Below are positions 8,075 through 16,840 of a stretch of 51,572 bases of DNA, piece by piece (the stretch's first letter is position 1; each line of letters begins with the position of its first letter). Source of the DNA: an uncultured Hungatella sp. (GTDB lineage Bacteria > Bacillota > Clostridia > Lachnospirales > Lachnospiraceae); assembly GCA_910585435.1 (NCBI GenBank), contig CAJUEJ010000028.1:1-51572 (forward strand), written 5' to 3'. The notes beneath the pieces are model-generated. The model searched no databases and had not been told where the DNA came from. It worked only from the letters and a program-made list of their open reading frames with translations. The translations under genes and the position numbers were made by a program.

Positions 8075-10558
8075 TTATGCAGACGGAATATCAAATGCAC
8101 TTAATACGTTTAAACAATGGAAATCCGATACCTGAACTGTGAAGGTTTTTCCGTCTTTGGTGATATCGTCTTTCTTGATGACGATGTCCTTCTCCTCCCC
8201 CTTGGAAAGATCAAAACAGTTGTCGCTGGCTATAAAATCAAACCTGTCAGAATCAATGACCACATATTTTGCGTAGTTTTCTGTGCGGAACGTAAGACGG
8301 AAGTGATCCCCTTCCTCTTTTACAGAGTATGTGATGCCCGGATCCAGGAATTTAAAGTGCTTGGGCCGGGAGAACAGCAGGGTGCCCCGGCTTATTTCCT
8401 TCTCCTCATCTAAAAGGATATATTCCAGATACTGTGTTCGGAAGGCCTGCCTGTTTTCCAATACCCTGGTAAAGTCAGCCTTTGCGCACTCCTTGGCCTC
8501 CAGTGCAGGTACCTGGCAGATCCGGCAATCCTCCTTTAGGATGTTCCCCTTATGATCCCGCAGCCTCCACAGGATTTTTGTAAATACTTCCTTCCTGGTC
8601 TCATTGGAAACTACAAACCGGACCATCCCATTTTCTTCCAGCGCCGAGAGAAGCACAGGAGCATAGAATTTTTTTGCATAATAATGCAATGGCTTCCAGC
8701 GATAATAATAATCAATGCTTGACCAGCTTGCCACCGGCCAGCAGTCATTTAGCTGCCAGTACAGAGACCCCATACATCTTCCCCGGTTGCTCCGCCAATG
8801 CTCCACCCCATACCGGATTGCCTCTGCCTGCAGAATCTGGGAGACATAGACAAGTGTATCGAACCTGGCCGGATACAGGAAATTGGCGGATAAATAGTAC
8901 AGAATCAGCCCGTTTGCCCCTTTGTTTTTCTGATGGTTTTCCATCACCGGTGAGAAGATATTCATATCTTCCTCCCCTGCAAAAGTCCGGATTGTCTTTA
9001 CAGACGGGAAGGACTGAAAACCAAATTCGGAACAGAACCTGAAATAGTATTTTCGGTATTCTGTAAAATGCTTTAACCGGTGCCACACTTCCCAGTAATG
9101 GACATCCCCCCGGTTCTGGTCATTGGGATCGTCAAAGCTTCCGCCGGAGGAGGGGGAGGCAGGCCAGTAGAACCGATCCGGGTCAGTTTCCTTTACGGTC
9201 TTTGGAAGAATCCATTCAAACAGCTTCAGATAATCTGCTTTATCGGAAAGCTTGTCTCCGAATCCCATATCCCATCCGGACCAGCCCCATTCCAGCTCAT
9301 TATTGCCGCACCATAAGGCGATGCTGGCGTGATGGCGGAGCCTTTTTACATTATCCCTGGTCTCTGCCTCCACATTTTCCACAAAATCCTTGTGAAGCCG
9401 GTATACACCGCAGGCAAACAGAAGATCCTGCCACACCATCAGGCCGTATTCATCACACAGATCATAGAAATAGTCCTCGCAGAAATATCCGCCGCCCCAT
9501 ACCCGGATGCTGTTGTAATTGGCCCTTACACACTGCTGGAGCAGCTTTCTGGAGCGTTCTCTGCTGCACCGCGGATAAAGGCTGTCTTCCGGAATATAGT
9601 TTGCGCCCATGGCAAATACAGAGATCCCGTTGATGCAGAATGCAAAGCTTTCTCCCCACTGGTCCTTTTCCCTGCAGACTGTCAGAGTCCGCAGACCGAT
9701 CCGCATGTGTCTTGTCTCCAGGATTTCTTCGTCGTTTCTCAGGGTGAAGGTAACCTTATAAAGGGGCTGGTCCCCCAATCCCCGGCACCACCACAATTCC
9801 GGGTTTTCAATAAGAAGGTGATAAGAACCGTTTTTCTGCGGATTCCTGGCTTTTACATTCCACTCCTGGCCCTTTGGAGCAGTTACAAGGATTTCCAGCT
9901 CCACCTCCTGCGGCCCAAAGCTTTCAATCCCAATGTCAAACTGTAATTCCACGTTTCCGTCCCGGTGATTCTGCCGGATATACAGATCCGTGAATTTTGC
10001 CTGGCTGCAGGATACAATGCAGATGCTTCTCCAGATTCCCATGTCAGGAAGCTTTGGTCCCCAGTCCCACCCATAGGTGGAATGGGCTTTTCTCACAAGG
10101 CTGAATCCGTCAACGGTATCGGATGTTGTATAATAAGGCTCTTTCTCATGCTGTTTCAGTGCATATTCCAGGTTGGAGTGAAATAAAAGCTTAATACGGT
10201 TTTCCCCTTCTCCAAGGATATGCTTCACATCAAATTCATAGGTGCGGTGCATGTCGTTGACAAATGCCACATGCACATCGTTGACATAGATATCTGCCAC
10301 AGTATCAAGCCCCTCACACCGCAGCAGAACCTGGTCATCCTTCAAGATCTCCTTTGACACTGTAAAGGTGTTGGTAAATTCATAGTCTTTCTTCAGCACT
10401 TCATACGTATCCCATTCATTTTCCCCATAATAGGGATCCCCAATCGCTTTGCTGCGGTATAAGATGTCAGCCACAGAAGCCGGCACGTCGGAGTAGCAGT
10501 AGGTGTCATCTGACATAGAACGGATACACCAGTGCTTGTTTAAATCAATAGTTTTCAT
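8075..10558 (-). CDS. Beta-mannosidase, glycoside hydrolase family 2
   Basis: The protein has 827 residues and no signal peptide, so it is an intracellular exo-enzyme. It removes terminal beta-mannose from short oligosaccharides, releasing mannose. The domain order is that of GH2 mannosidases: N-terminal sugar-binding domain (to about 190; GWDWGPKLPDMGIW), immunoglobulin-like domain, then a TIM barrel from about residue 300. The acid/base is E421 in WCGNNELEW and the nucleophile is E511 in CSEFGFQSFPS. HYWEVWH (around 487) also belongs to the active site. The length is typical of GH2 mannosidases. It shares a 4-base ATGA overlap with the response regulator before it, so the two are co-transcribed. 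Nearby sugar ABC genes suggest that imported manno-oligosaccharides are the substrate. Cleavage of other beta-linkages cannot be excluded from sequence. Confidence 0.88.
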   Translation of the reverse strand: MKTIDLNKHWCIRSMSDDTYCYSDVPASVADILYRSKAIGDPYYGENEWDTYEVLKKDYEFTNTFTVSKEILKDDQVLLRCEGLDTVADIYVNDVHVAFVNDMHRTYEFDVKHILGEGENRIKLLFHSNLEYALKQHEKEPYYTTSDTVDGFSLVRKAHSTYGWDWGPKLPDMGIWRSICIVSCSQAKFTDLYIRQNHRDGNVELQFDIGIESFGPQEVELEILVTAPKGQEWNVKARNPQKNGSYHLLIENPELWWCRGLGDQPLYKVTFTLRNDEEILETRHMRIGLRTLTVCREKDQWGESFAFCINGISVFAMGANYIPEDSLYPRCSRERSRKLLQQCVRANYNSIRVWGGGYFCEDYFYDLCDEYGLMVWQDLLFACGVYRLHKDFVENVEAETRDNVKRLRHHASIALWCGNNELEWGWSGWDMGFGDKLSDKADYLKLFEWILPKTVKETDPDRFYWPASPSSGGSFDDPNDQNRGDVHYWEVWHRLKHFTEYRKYYFRFCSEFGFQSFPSVKTIRTFAGEEDMNIFSPVMENHQKNKGANGLILYYLSANFLYPARFDTLVYVSQILQAEAIRYGVEHWRSNRGRCMGSLYWQLNDCWPVASWSSIDYYYRWKPLHYYAKKFYAPVLLSALEENGMVRFVVSNETRKEVFTKILWRLRDHKGNILKEDCRICQVPALEAKECAKADFTRVLENRQAFRTQYLEYILLDEEKEISRGTLLFSRPKHFKFLDPGITYSVKEEGDHFRLTFRTENYAKYVVIDSDRFDFIASDNCFDLSKGEEKDIVIKKDDITKDGKTFTVQVSDFHCLNVLSAFDIPSA

Positions 10559-12069
10559 AAATGTCTTTTCCTTTCTTCCATATACTCGGTAGGCGTAAGC
10601 CCTGTATACCGTTTGAACACCTGGCTGAAATACTGTGGATTGCTGCCGAACCCTACCTTTGCGGCAATGTTTTTAATGTTCTCGTTCTGGTAAACGGTCA
10701 TAAGCCGTTTGGCCTCCTCCACCCGCCGTTGGTTGAGATAATCCGAAAAGCGGAGGCCTTCCTCCCGGATAAACAGCTTGCTTAAGTATCCGATGCTGAT
10801 AAAAAGGTAGTTTTCCGCCAGCCATTTCAGAGACAGGTTCTCCGAATCCAGATGCTGGTTTACATAGGATTTTAACAGTGTGATGTTGGCACTGTTTTTT
10901 TCCTCCTGGCTTCCTGCGTTTTCTAGGAGGAGAACCGCCTCCATCAGATTCTGAATCTCCCCAATCCGGGAGCAGCTGTAAAGCTTTTGGAAAAAATCGC
11001 AGGCCAGCTCTGGAGGGAAGGTCCCGCTTTCCGGCCATCGTTTTAAAAACAGGCCGAGGGCCAGGTTTTTGGCGGTGTCTGTGGGCATGGTATCATGAAA
11101 CACCGTGTTTAAGACACTGGCGGCCTGGCAGGCATCGGAGGCACTGGCGATGCTGGCGTTCAGATGGCTGATTCTCCAGGGGGCAGTGGGATCGTTCCGG
11201 ATCTCATAGGTGTGAGATTCCTGATCCACAAGGCAAATCTGCTGAAACCGGGCCAGCTTCTGCAAAATAGAACGGAACAGTTCCAGGGCCGCAGGCTCAT
11301 GGAGAAACCGAACCTCAAAAGCAACAGACTGCCTGAAATAATGGAGATTTTCCAGCAGCCTTCGGATCCGCTCCCGGATCAGGAGGGAGGAGGCACGGAA
11401 AATCAGAATCATGTTGTTTTTTATGTAGATGCAGGAGAAACATAAGGGTACCTGCTCCAGCTCAAGAAGGCGCCTGGCATCTGCCGCAAAGCTTTTCATG
11501 TAGGGCTCCTTCACATAGGAGCATACGCACGCGGTGCAGCAGTCCAGGGACGATGGCAGGAGAGGCAGGTATTTCTGGTAGACAGAGGGAAAATTCTCCT
11601 CATAGGCCAGGGCCTTCATGAGAAAACACTGCTCCAGGGAGGTCTGAAGACTGCACAGCAGCTGGGAACGCTCCGAAACCCGCTTTTCCTCCTCCAAAAC
11701 CCGTTCCTGGCGGATGGCAATCAGAGTATCAATCAATTCCTGGCGGTCTGTAGGCTTTAGCAGGTAGTGGCGCACACCGTACCGCATGGCCTGTCTGGCA
11801 TATTCGAATTCTCCGTAGCCGGACAGAAGGACAAAGCTGATGTCAGCGTCGGATTTGATGGAGCGCTCTATCAGTTCCAGACCGTTGATGAACGGCATCC
11901 GGATATCCGTAACCACCACGTCCGGGTATTCGTCCCGGATGATATCGAAAGCCTCCATACCATTTTTGGCAGTAGCTACCAGTTCATACCCGATGGACGG
12001 ATAGTCCACCATTTCTGATAATTCCTCCCGGATAATCTGTTCATCATCAACAATCATGAGTCTCAGCAT
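10555..12069 (-). CDS. YesN-type response regulator with AraC DNA-binding domain
   Basis: The protein has 504 residues. An N-terminal receiver domain (1-120) has acidic pocket D8/D9, phosphoacceptor D55 (VVVTDIRMP) and K105 (YLLKPTD). A long unassigned middle segment (about 130-395) follows. An AraC/XylS helix-turn-helix pair lies at about 400-502 (YLSKLFIREEG, IAAKVGFGSNPQYFSQVFKRYTG). Such regulators pair with YesM-type sensor kinases and switch on carbohydrate transporters and hydrolases. Here the regulator is followed by the mannosidase (4-base overlap) and preceded by the remnant of a kinase gene (23-base overlap). The sugar ABC genes lie divergently beyond it. ATG at 12069 is preceded by a GAAAGGAGAAA site. 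The kinase is broken in this sequence, so signalling may be lost if the junction is real. Confidence 0.9.
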   Translation of the reverse strand: MLRLMIVDDEQIIREELSEMVDYPSIGYELVATAKNGMEAFDIIRDEYPDVVVTDIRMPFINGLELIERSIKSDADISFVLLSGYGEFEYARQAMRYGVRHYLLKPTDRQELIDTLIAIRQERVLEEEKRVSERSQLLCSLQTSLEQCFLMKALAYEENFPSVYQKYLPLLPSSLDCCTACVCSYVKEPYMKSFAADARRLLELEQVPLCFSCIYIKNNMILIFRASSLLIRERIRRLLENLHYFRQSVAFEVRFLHEPAALELFRSILQKLARFQQICLVDQESHTYEIRNDPTAPWRISHLNASIASASDACQAASVLNTVFHDTMPTDTAKNLALGLFLKRWPESGTFPPELACDFFQKLYSCSRIGEIQNLMEAVLLLENAGSQEEKNSANITLLKSYVNQHLDSENLSLKWLAENYLFISIGYLSKLFIREEGLRFSDYLNQRRVEEAKRLMTVYQNENIKNIAAKVGFGSNPQYFSQVFKRYTGLTPTEYMEERKRHL

Positions 12070-12232
12070 GAAAATTTCTCCTTTCTTTTGGGATGGTAAG
12101 CATGACGACTGCCATCTCCTCCTGATTATAAAAGGTCAGCCCATAGGAATCGCCGTATAAAAGCTTTAAGCGGGAATTGATATTGGTCAGCCCCACACCG
12201 GATCCCTGAGGTGTAATCTCCTTGTCTGCCAT
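12047..12232 (-). pseudogene. C-terminal remnant of a YesM-type sensor histidine kinase
   Basis: Only about 61 codons remain. They read ADKEITPQGSGVGLTNINSR and then RLKLLYGDSYGL, the G-box end of a HATPase_c domain as found in YesM-like kinases. The stop (12047-12049) lies within the start of the response regulator gene, as expected for a kinase-regulator pair. The membrane segments, HAMP domain, histidine box and most of the ATPase domain are absent. At about 12225-12237 the sequence changes abruptly into a sugar-binding protein on the opposite strand. A normal kinase of this type has about 580 residues, so roughly 90% is missing. It is either a real deletion or a misassembly. Confidence 0.85.
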
Positions 12233-13265
12233 GGCTGCAGGCGGCAACCTGCCGGATATTATCCAGCAGGACTATTCCTATATCAAACAGTATCAGAAAA
12301 GCGGACAGCTGGCCGATCTGACCCCCTTTATGGAAAGCGGGATCATTGACACCAGCAAAATTCCGGAAAGTATTATTGAGAGCGGTTCCATCGACGGAAA
12401 GTGCTATGCCCTCAGCCTGGGCAGCAATGCACCTATGATGTCCTATGACAAGGCAGTGGTGGAAGAGGCAGGAGTTACCCTTCCCATGCAGATGTCCATG
12501 GACGAGTTTTTTGACATTTCTCAGCAGATTTATGAGAAAACAGGGGCAAAAACACTTTTTGACGGCGGCCTGGGCATGATGCAGATCATGGCAAGAGCCA
12601 AAGGTTCTCATCTGTTTGATCAGTTAAGAGCAGGGGAGGACACGGCAGTGAAGGAGTGCTATGACATGGTAGACCGGTTTAACCGCTCCGATTTCTGTAT
12701 TTCTCCTGAGATTCTGGCAGAGAAGAATCCTGACCTGGTTGAGACAAAGCCTATTATAGACGGCACATCCTGGAATGATTTTGCTTTTTCCAACCAGTTT
12801 ATCACCATTTCCAGTACCGCAGGAAGAGAACTGGGAATCGTCATGAATCCTACAGGCAACGATGCCACTGAACAGTCCATGTATTTAAAGCCAAGTATGT
12901 TTTTCTCCATCGCTGAGACTTCCCTCAACAAGGAAGAGGCAGCCAAATTCATTGACTGGTTTACAAACAGTGTGGAGTGTAATGAGATCCTTATGGCAGA
13001 ACGGGGAATCCCGATTAATACCGATGTGGCAGAGGCGCTCAAGCCCAATATGGATGAAGTATCCCAGATTGTGTTTGATTTTATCGCGGAGGTAAGCAAG
13101 ATAGCAACTCCTATCGACGAGCCGGATCCGGCAGGAAAAGGAGAGGTTGAGGCCCTTAACAAAACCTGTGTGGAGGATCTCCGCTACGGGGATGCAACGG
13201 CTGACGAAGCTGCGGCAAGCTTTGTGGAAGGAGCCGCCAATATTTTGGCAGAAGCCGCCAAATAA
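12231..13265 (+). pseudogene. 5'-truncated extracellular sugar-binding protein of an ABC transporter
   Basis: The readable protein (about 345 residues) belongs to the UgpB/MalE-like solute-binding family 1. AGGNLPDIIQQDYSYIKQY is the usual segment some 80-100 residues into such lipoproteins. FFDISQQIYEKTG, MYLKPSMFFSIAETS and EEAAKFIDWFTNS follow in order. The signal peptide, lipobox cysteine and first beta-strands are missing. No Shine-Dalgarno precedes the ATG at 12231 or any alternative start. Upstream the DNA becomes the tail of a kinase gene on the other strand. As it stands the product could not be exported. The two permeases follow directly, so the gene belonged to this transporter. 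The substrate is presumably a mannoside, inferred from the neighbouring mannosidase. Confidence 0.85.
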
Positions 13266-13286
13266 AGAATGTCCGGAGGGAACCAT

Positions 13287-14210
13287 ATGAGCAGTAAAAC
13301 ATCAGTCCTCAGAAAGAAGAAAACTTTTGTACAGATACTTCATACGCCGGGGGTAGCAGGATATATATTTATCCTGCCCTTCATCATCGGCTTTGTGGCT
13401 TTCCTGGCCCTGCCCATGATCCTGTCATTCGGGTTTTCTTTTACCAGATATAATATTTTGGAATCACCTGTGTTTGTCGGGCTGGAAAACTATAAGACCA
13501 TGTTTTTTGAGGATGCCAAATTCTGGAAGGTTTTTGGCGTGACGATGTATTATGTGGTGTTTTCCGTTCCTCTGCGTCTTATCATGGCCCTTTTGGTGGC
13601 CCTTTTGCTGGTAAGGAGTACGAAGCTTTCCGGCTTTTACCGGGCAGTCTACTATCTGCCGTCTATCATCGGTTCCAGCGTGGCGGTGGCAATCCTGTGG
13701 AAGCGGATGTTTGCCAGCGACGGAGTGATAAATGCTCTTTTGCAGGCCATGAAAATCCCCTGTGAGATTGCCTGGCTGGGAAGGACGGATACGGCTATCT
13801 GGACGCTGATTATCCTGGCAGTGTGGCAGTTTGGATCTTCCATGCTTATTTTCCTTTCAGGTTTAAAGCAGATTCCCGTCAGCCTTTACGAGGCAGCCAC
13901 AGTAGACGGAGCCAATGGGATACAGCGGTTCTTTAAGATCACTCTGCCTATGCTGACGCCTACCATCTTTTTTAACCTGATCAATCAGCTTATTAACGGG
14001 TTTATGGCTTTTACCCAGAGCTATATCATAACCCAGGGGAAGCCAAGGGACAGCACGCTGTTTTACACGGTTTACATGTACCAGAATTCCTTTACCTACA
14101 GTAAATTGGGATACGGCTGCGCCATGGCCTGGTTTATGGTATTTGTTGTAGGTTTTTTAACCTTTATTTTATTTAAAACCCAGAATAAATGGGTTTACTA
14201 TGAGTCCTAA
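13287..14210 (+). CDS. Sugar ABC transporter permease, UgpA-like
   Basis: The protein has 307 residues and about six transmembrane helices, the first at residues about 28-50 (YIFILPFIIGFVAFLALP). It carries the cytoplasmic EAA loop that docks the ATPase (EAATVDGANGIQRFFKITLP). It belongs to the MalF/UgpA side of CUT1 carbohydrate importers. The start at 13287 is chosen because GGAGGG lies 6 bases upstream; an in-frame ATG at 13269 lies before that site. It is 21 bases after the binding-protein gene and 14 before the second permease. No ATPase gene is present, which is usual for CUT1 systems that share a common MsmK-type ATPase. Confidence 0.92.
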   Translation: MSSKTSVLRKKKTFVQILHTPGVAGYIFILPFIIGFVAFLALPMILSFGFSFTRYNILESPVFVGLENYKTMFFEDAKFWKVFGVTMYYVVFSVPLRLIMALLVALLLVRSTKLSGFYRAVYYLPSIIGSSVAVAILWKRMFASDGVINALLQAMKIPCEIAWLGRTDTAIWTLIILAVWQFGSSMLIFLSGLKQIPVSLYEAATVDGANGIQRFFKITLPMLTPTIFFNLINQLINGFMAFTQSYIITQGKPRDSTLFYTVYMYQNSFTYSKLGYGCAMAWFMVFVVGFLTFILFKTQNKWVYYES

Positions 14211-14224
14211 GGGAGGGTGGATGT

Positions 14225-15079
14225 ATGAAAACAGGTTATAAAGAAAAACGAATGATATTCACGGTAACCTATCATGTGTTTACCTTCTTTTTCGCATGTG
14301 TCATGATTTATCCCCTGGCATGGATGATTATGAGCTCCTTCAAAAATACCAATGAGATCTTCCGGACAGCGGCAAATCTGCTGCCCGAAAGGTTTTCACT
14401 GGAAAACTACCGGGTAGGATGGCAGGGCTTTGCCGGATATGGATTCGGAAACTTTTTTAAGAATTCTTTTTACATTGCTGGAGTTTCCACCGCAGGTGCA
14501 GTCATATCCTCCGCTATCGTGGGATATGGATTTGCCAGAATCCAGTTTAAGTTTAAAGGCTTCTGGTTTTCCTGTATGCTGCTTGCCATGATGCTGCCTT
14601 TCCAGGTAATCATGATTCCTCAGTATATTATCTTCAATAAATTAGGGTGGGTAGGATCTTATCTGCCATTGATTCTGCCTCAGTTTTTCGGACAGGGATT
14701 TTTCATCTTCCTGAACATCCAGTTTATAAAAGGGATTCCCTATGATCTGGATGAGGCGGCCAGAATGGATGGATGTTCGATTTACTCCATCTTTATCCAG
14801 ATCATCCTGCCTCTTATAAAGCCGTCTCTGGTTACCAGCGCCATATTTTCTTTTATGTGGAGATGGGACGATTTTCTTTCGGCGCTGCTTTATTTAAGCG
14901 ACCCTTTAAAATATCCGGTCAGCTATGCGCTGAAAATGTTCTCTGATCCTACGGCAGGGTCAGACTGGGGGGCAATGTTCGCCATGGCGACGCTGTCTCT
15001 GGTTCCTATCTTTTTAATCTTTCTGACTATGCAGAAGTATCTGGTGGAAGGAATTGCTTCCACCGGCATAAAGGGATAA
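14225..15079 (+). CDS. Sugar ABC transporter permease, UgpE-like
   Basis: The protein has 284 residues and six predicted transmembrane helices, starting with FTVTYHVFTFFFACVMIYP. The EAA loop reads DEAARMDGCSIYSIFIQIIL. The C-terminus ends YLVEGIASTGIKG, the typical end of the MalG/UgpE family. With the preceding permease it forms the membrane channel of a CUT1 importer. A GGGAGGGTGG site precedes ATG 14225. A terminator-like hairpin with a T-run follows within 70 bases, ending the operon. Confidence 0.92.
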   Translation: MKTGYKEKRMIFTVTYHVFTFFFACVMIYPLAWMIMSSFKNTNEIFRTAANLLPERFSLENYRVGWQGFAGYGFGNFFKNSFYIAGVSTAGAVISSAIVGYGFARIQFKFKGFWFSCMLLAMMLPFQVIMIPQYIIFNKLGWVGSYLPLILPQFFGQGFFIFLNIQFIKGIPYDLDEAARMDGCSIYSIFIQIILPLIKPSLVTSAIFSFMWRWDDFLSALLYLSDPLKYPVSYALKMFSDPTAGSDWGAMFAMATLSLVPIFLIFLTMQKYLVEGIASTGIKG

Positions 15080-15107
15080 ATGAAAAAACAGCCATAAAGA
15101 TATGGGA

Positions 15108-15148
15108 GAGGCTGCTGCATATTTTGCGGCAGCCTCTTTGCTGCTTTT
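15108..15148 (+). terminator. Intrinsic terminator after the sugar ABC genes
   Basis: The stem arms GAGGCTGC (15108-15115) and GCAGCCTC (15129-15136) are followed by TTTGCTGCTTTTTTT. A strong stem plus T-tract, 29 bases after the permease stop. Confidence 0.8.
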
Positions 15149-15183
15149 TTTCGGATGAGGATACAGGGAGAAAGAAAAAGTAC

Positions 15184-15212
15184 ATGACAAACATGGGGGA
15201 TACGGTTATAAT
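15184..15212 (+). promoter_or_regulatory. Promoter of trkH
   Basis: ATGACA (15184-15189) and a perfect TATAAT (15207-15212) have a 17-base spacer, about 72 bases before the trkH start. trkH thus has its own promoter, in line with its separation from trkA. Confidence 0.7.
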
Positions 15213-15284
15213 AGAGATATTGATGCTGCGGCAGGCCGGGAGGGCGAAGCGCAGCAGGTCAGAGGATGTACAGGAGAGAGAATT

Positions 15285-16727
15285 ATGAATCTGAAAATCG
15301 TATTTTACTATATGGGATGGGTTTTAAATATTGAGGCGGTTCTTATGCTTCTGCCCTGCGTGATATCTGTTATCTACGGGGACGGGATCCTGAAATTTTT
15401 CTTAAGCCCCATGGTTCTGTGCCTGCTTATCGGCTGGATTACCACCCACAAAAAGCCGAAGGATACGGTGTTTTATGCCAGGGAGGGGTTTCTGGTGGTG
15501 TCTCTTACCTGGGTGATGCTCAGCTTTTTCGGCGCCCTGCCTTTCTGGCTCAGCGGACAGATTCCATCCCTGACAGATGCGCTGTTTGAGACCATCTCCG
15601 GCTTTACCACCACAGGGGCCAGCATATTGAATGACGTGGAGGCCCTTTCTCCGTCCCTTCTTATGTGGAGAAGCTTTACCCACTGGGTAGGCGGGATGGG
15701 AATCCTGGTGTTTATGCTGGCAATCCTTCCCCTGGCAGGAGGCGGCTACAACATGCACCTGATGCGGGCGGAAAGCCCCGGCCCCTCGGTGGGAAAGATG
15801 ACGCCTAAATTAAGGACCACGGCGAAGATTTTATATATTATTTATCTGGTCATGACAATCATTCAGGTTGTCCTGCTTCTGGCAGGCGGCATGCCGTTTT
15901 TTGACGCTTTAGCCACCAGCTTCGGCACAGCCGGCACAGGAGGCTTCGGCATCAAAAACAGCAGCATCGCCTATTATGACAGCTACTACCTGCAGGGCGT
16001 CATCACCGTATTTATGATCCTGTTCGGTGTCAATTTCAATGTGTACTATCTGTTTTTAATTAGGAAATTTAAAGAGGGGTTTCTGTGTGAGGAGGCCAGA
16101 GTATATCTGGGGATTATCGCCCTGTCTGTACTCTGCATCACCCTGAATGTGAGGGGCATGTTTCCCACCTTGTTTGACGCGTTTCACCATACGGCCTTTC
16201 AGGTAGGATCGATCATTACCACCACCGGCTTTTCCACAGTTGATTTTAACAGCTGGCCCCAGTTTTCCCAATGTATTCTCATCGGCCTGATGTTCATCGG
16301 AGCCTGTGCCGGCAGTACGGGAGGCGGCATGAAGATCTCCAGAATCGTAATCTGGGTAAAGGAGGCCAAGAAGGAGATTTTATCCCTCATCCATCCCAGA
16401 AGCATAAAGGTTTTAAAGATTGAGGGAAAGGCCATAGGGGATGAGGTGGTTCAGTCAGCCAATGCTTACTTTATCGCCTATTTTTTGATTTTTTCTGTGT
16501 CGGTCCTTCTTGTGAGCCTGGATAACTTTGATTTTACCACCACCTTTACTGCGGTAGCTGCTACCTTTAACAATATCGGCCCCGGGCTTGGGGGTGTGGG
16601 GCCTGTGAGCAACTTTTCACAGCTGTCTTTTTTGTCAAAATATGTGCTGATGTTTGATATGCTGGCAGGAAGGCTGGAGATTTTCCCTATGCTTTTACTG
16701 TTTGCACCGTCTACATGGAAGCGCTGA
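15285..16727 (+). CDS. trkH: Trk potassium uptake channel TrkH
   Basis: The integral membrane protein has 480 residues and forms the K+-conducting subunit regulated by TrkA. All four pore-loop filter segments are visible: SGFTTTGASIL (about residue 105), FGTAGTGGFGI (about 215), ITTTGFSTVDF (about 310) and FNNIGPGLGGVGP (about 430). The MARS-like M1-P-M2 repeat pattern and the C-terminal RLEIFPMLLL are typical, and the length is normal for TrkH. ATG 15285 follows AGGAGAGAGAA. A 28-residue second ORF after the stop is not a gene. Downstream dgt begins 113 bases later. In related genomes trkA and trkH are usually adjacent, so the mannosidase locus probably entered between them (inference). Confidence 0.94.
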   Translation: MNLKIVFYYMGWVLNIEAVLMLLPCVISVIYGDGILKFFLSPMVLCLLIGWITTHKKPKDTVFYAREGFLVVSLTWVMLSFFGALPFWLSGQIPSLTDALFETISGFTTTGASILNDVEALSPSLLMWRSFTHWVGGMGILVFMLAILPLAGGGYNMHLMRAESPGPSVGKMTPKLRTTAKILYIIYLVMTIIQVVLLLAGGMPFFDALATSFGTAGTGGFGIKNSSIAYYDSYYLQGVITVFMILFGVNFNVYYLFLIRKFKEGFLCEEARVYLGIIALSVLCITLNVRGMFPTLFDAFHHTAFQVGSIITTTGFSTVDFNSWPQFSQCILIGLMFIGACAGSTGGGMKISRIVIWVKEAKKEILSLIHPRSIKVLKIEGKAIGDEVVQSANAYFIAYFLIFSVSVLLVSLDNFDFTTTFTAVAATFNNIGPGLGGVGPVSNFSQLSFLSKYVLMFDMLAGRLEIFPMLLLFAPSTWKR

Positions 16728-16840
16728 TAAGGCACCTGGTAAAAAGGAATATATTTTATTTCATGCATGTCTGAAACAAAAGAAGAATATATATAGTTAG
16801 GAGAGTTTGCCAATCGTTTATAACGACAGGGGGAAGGAAA

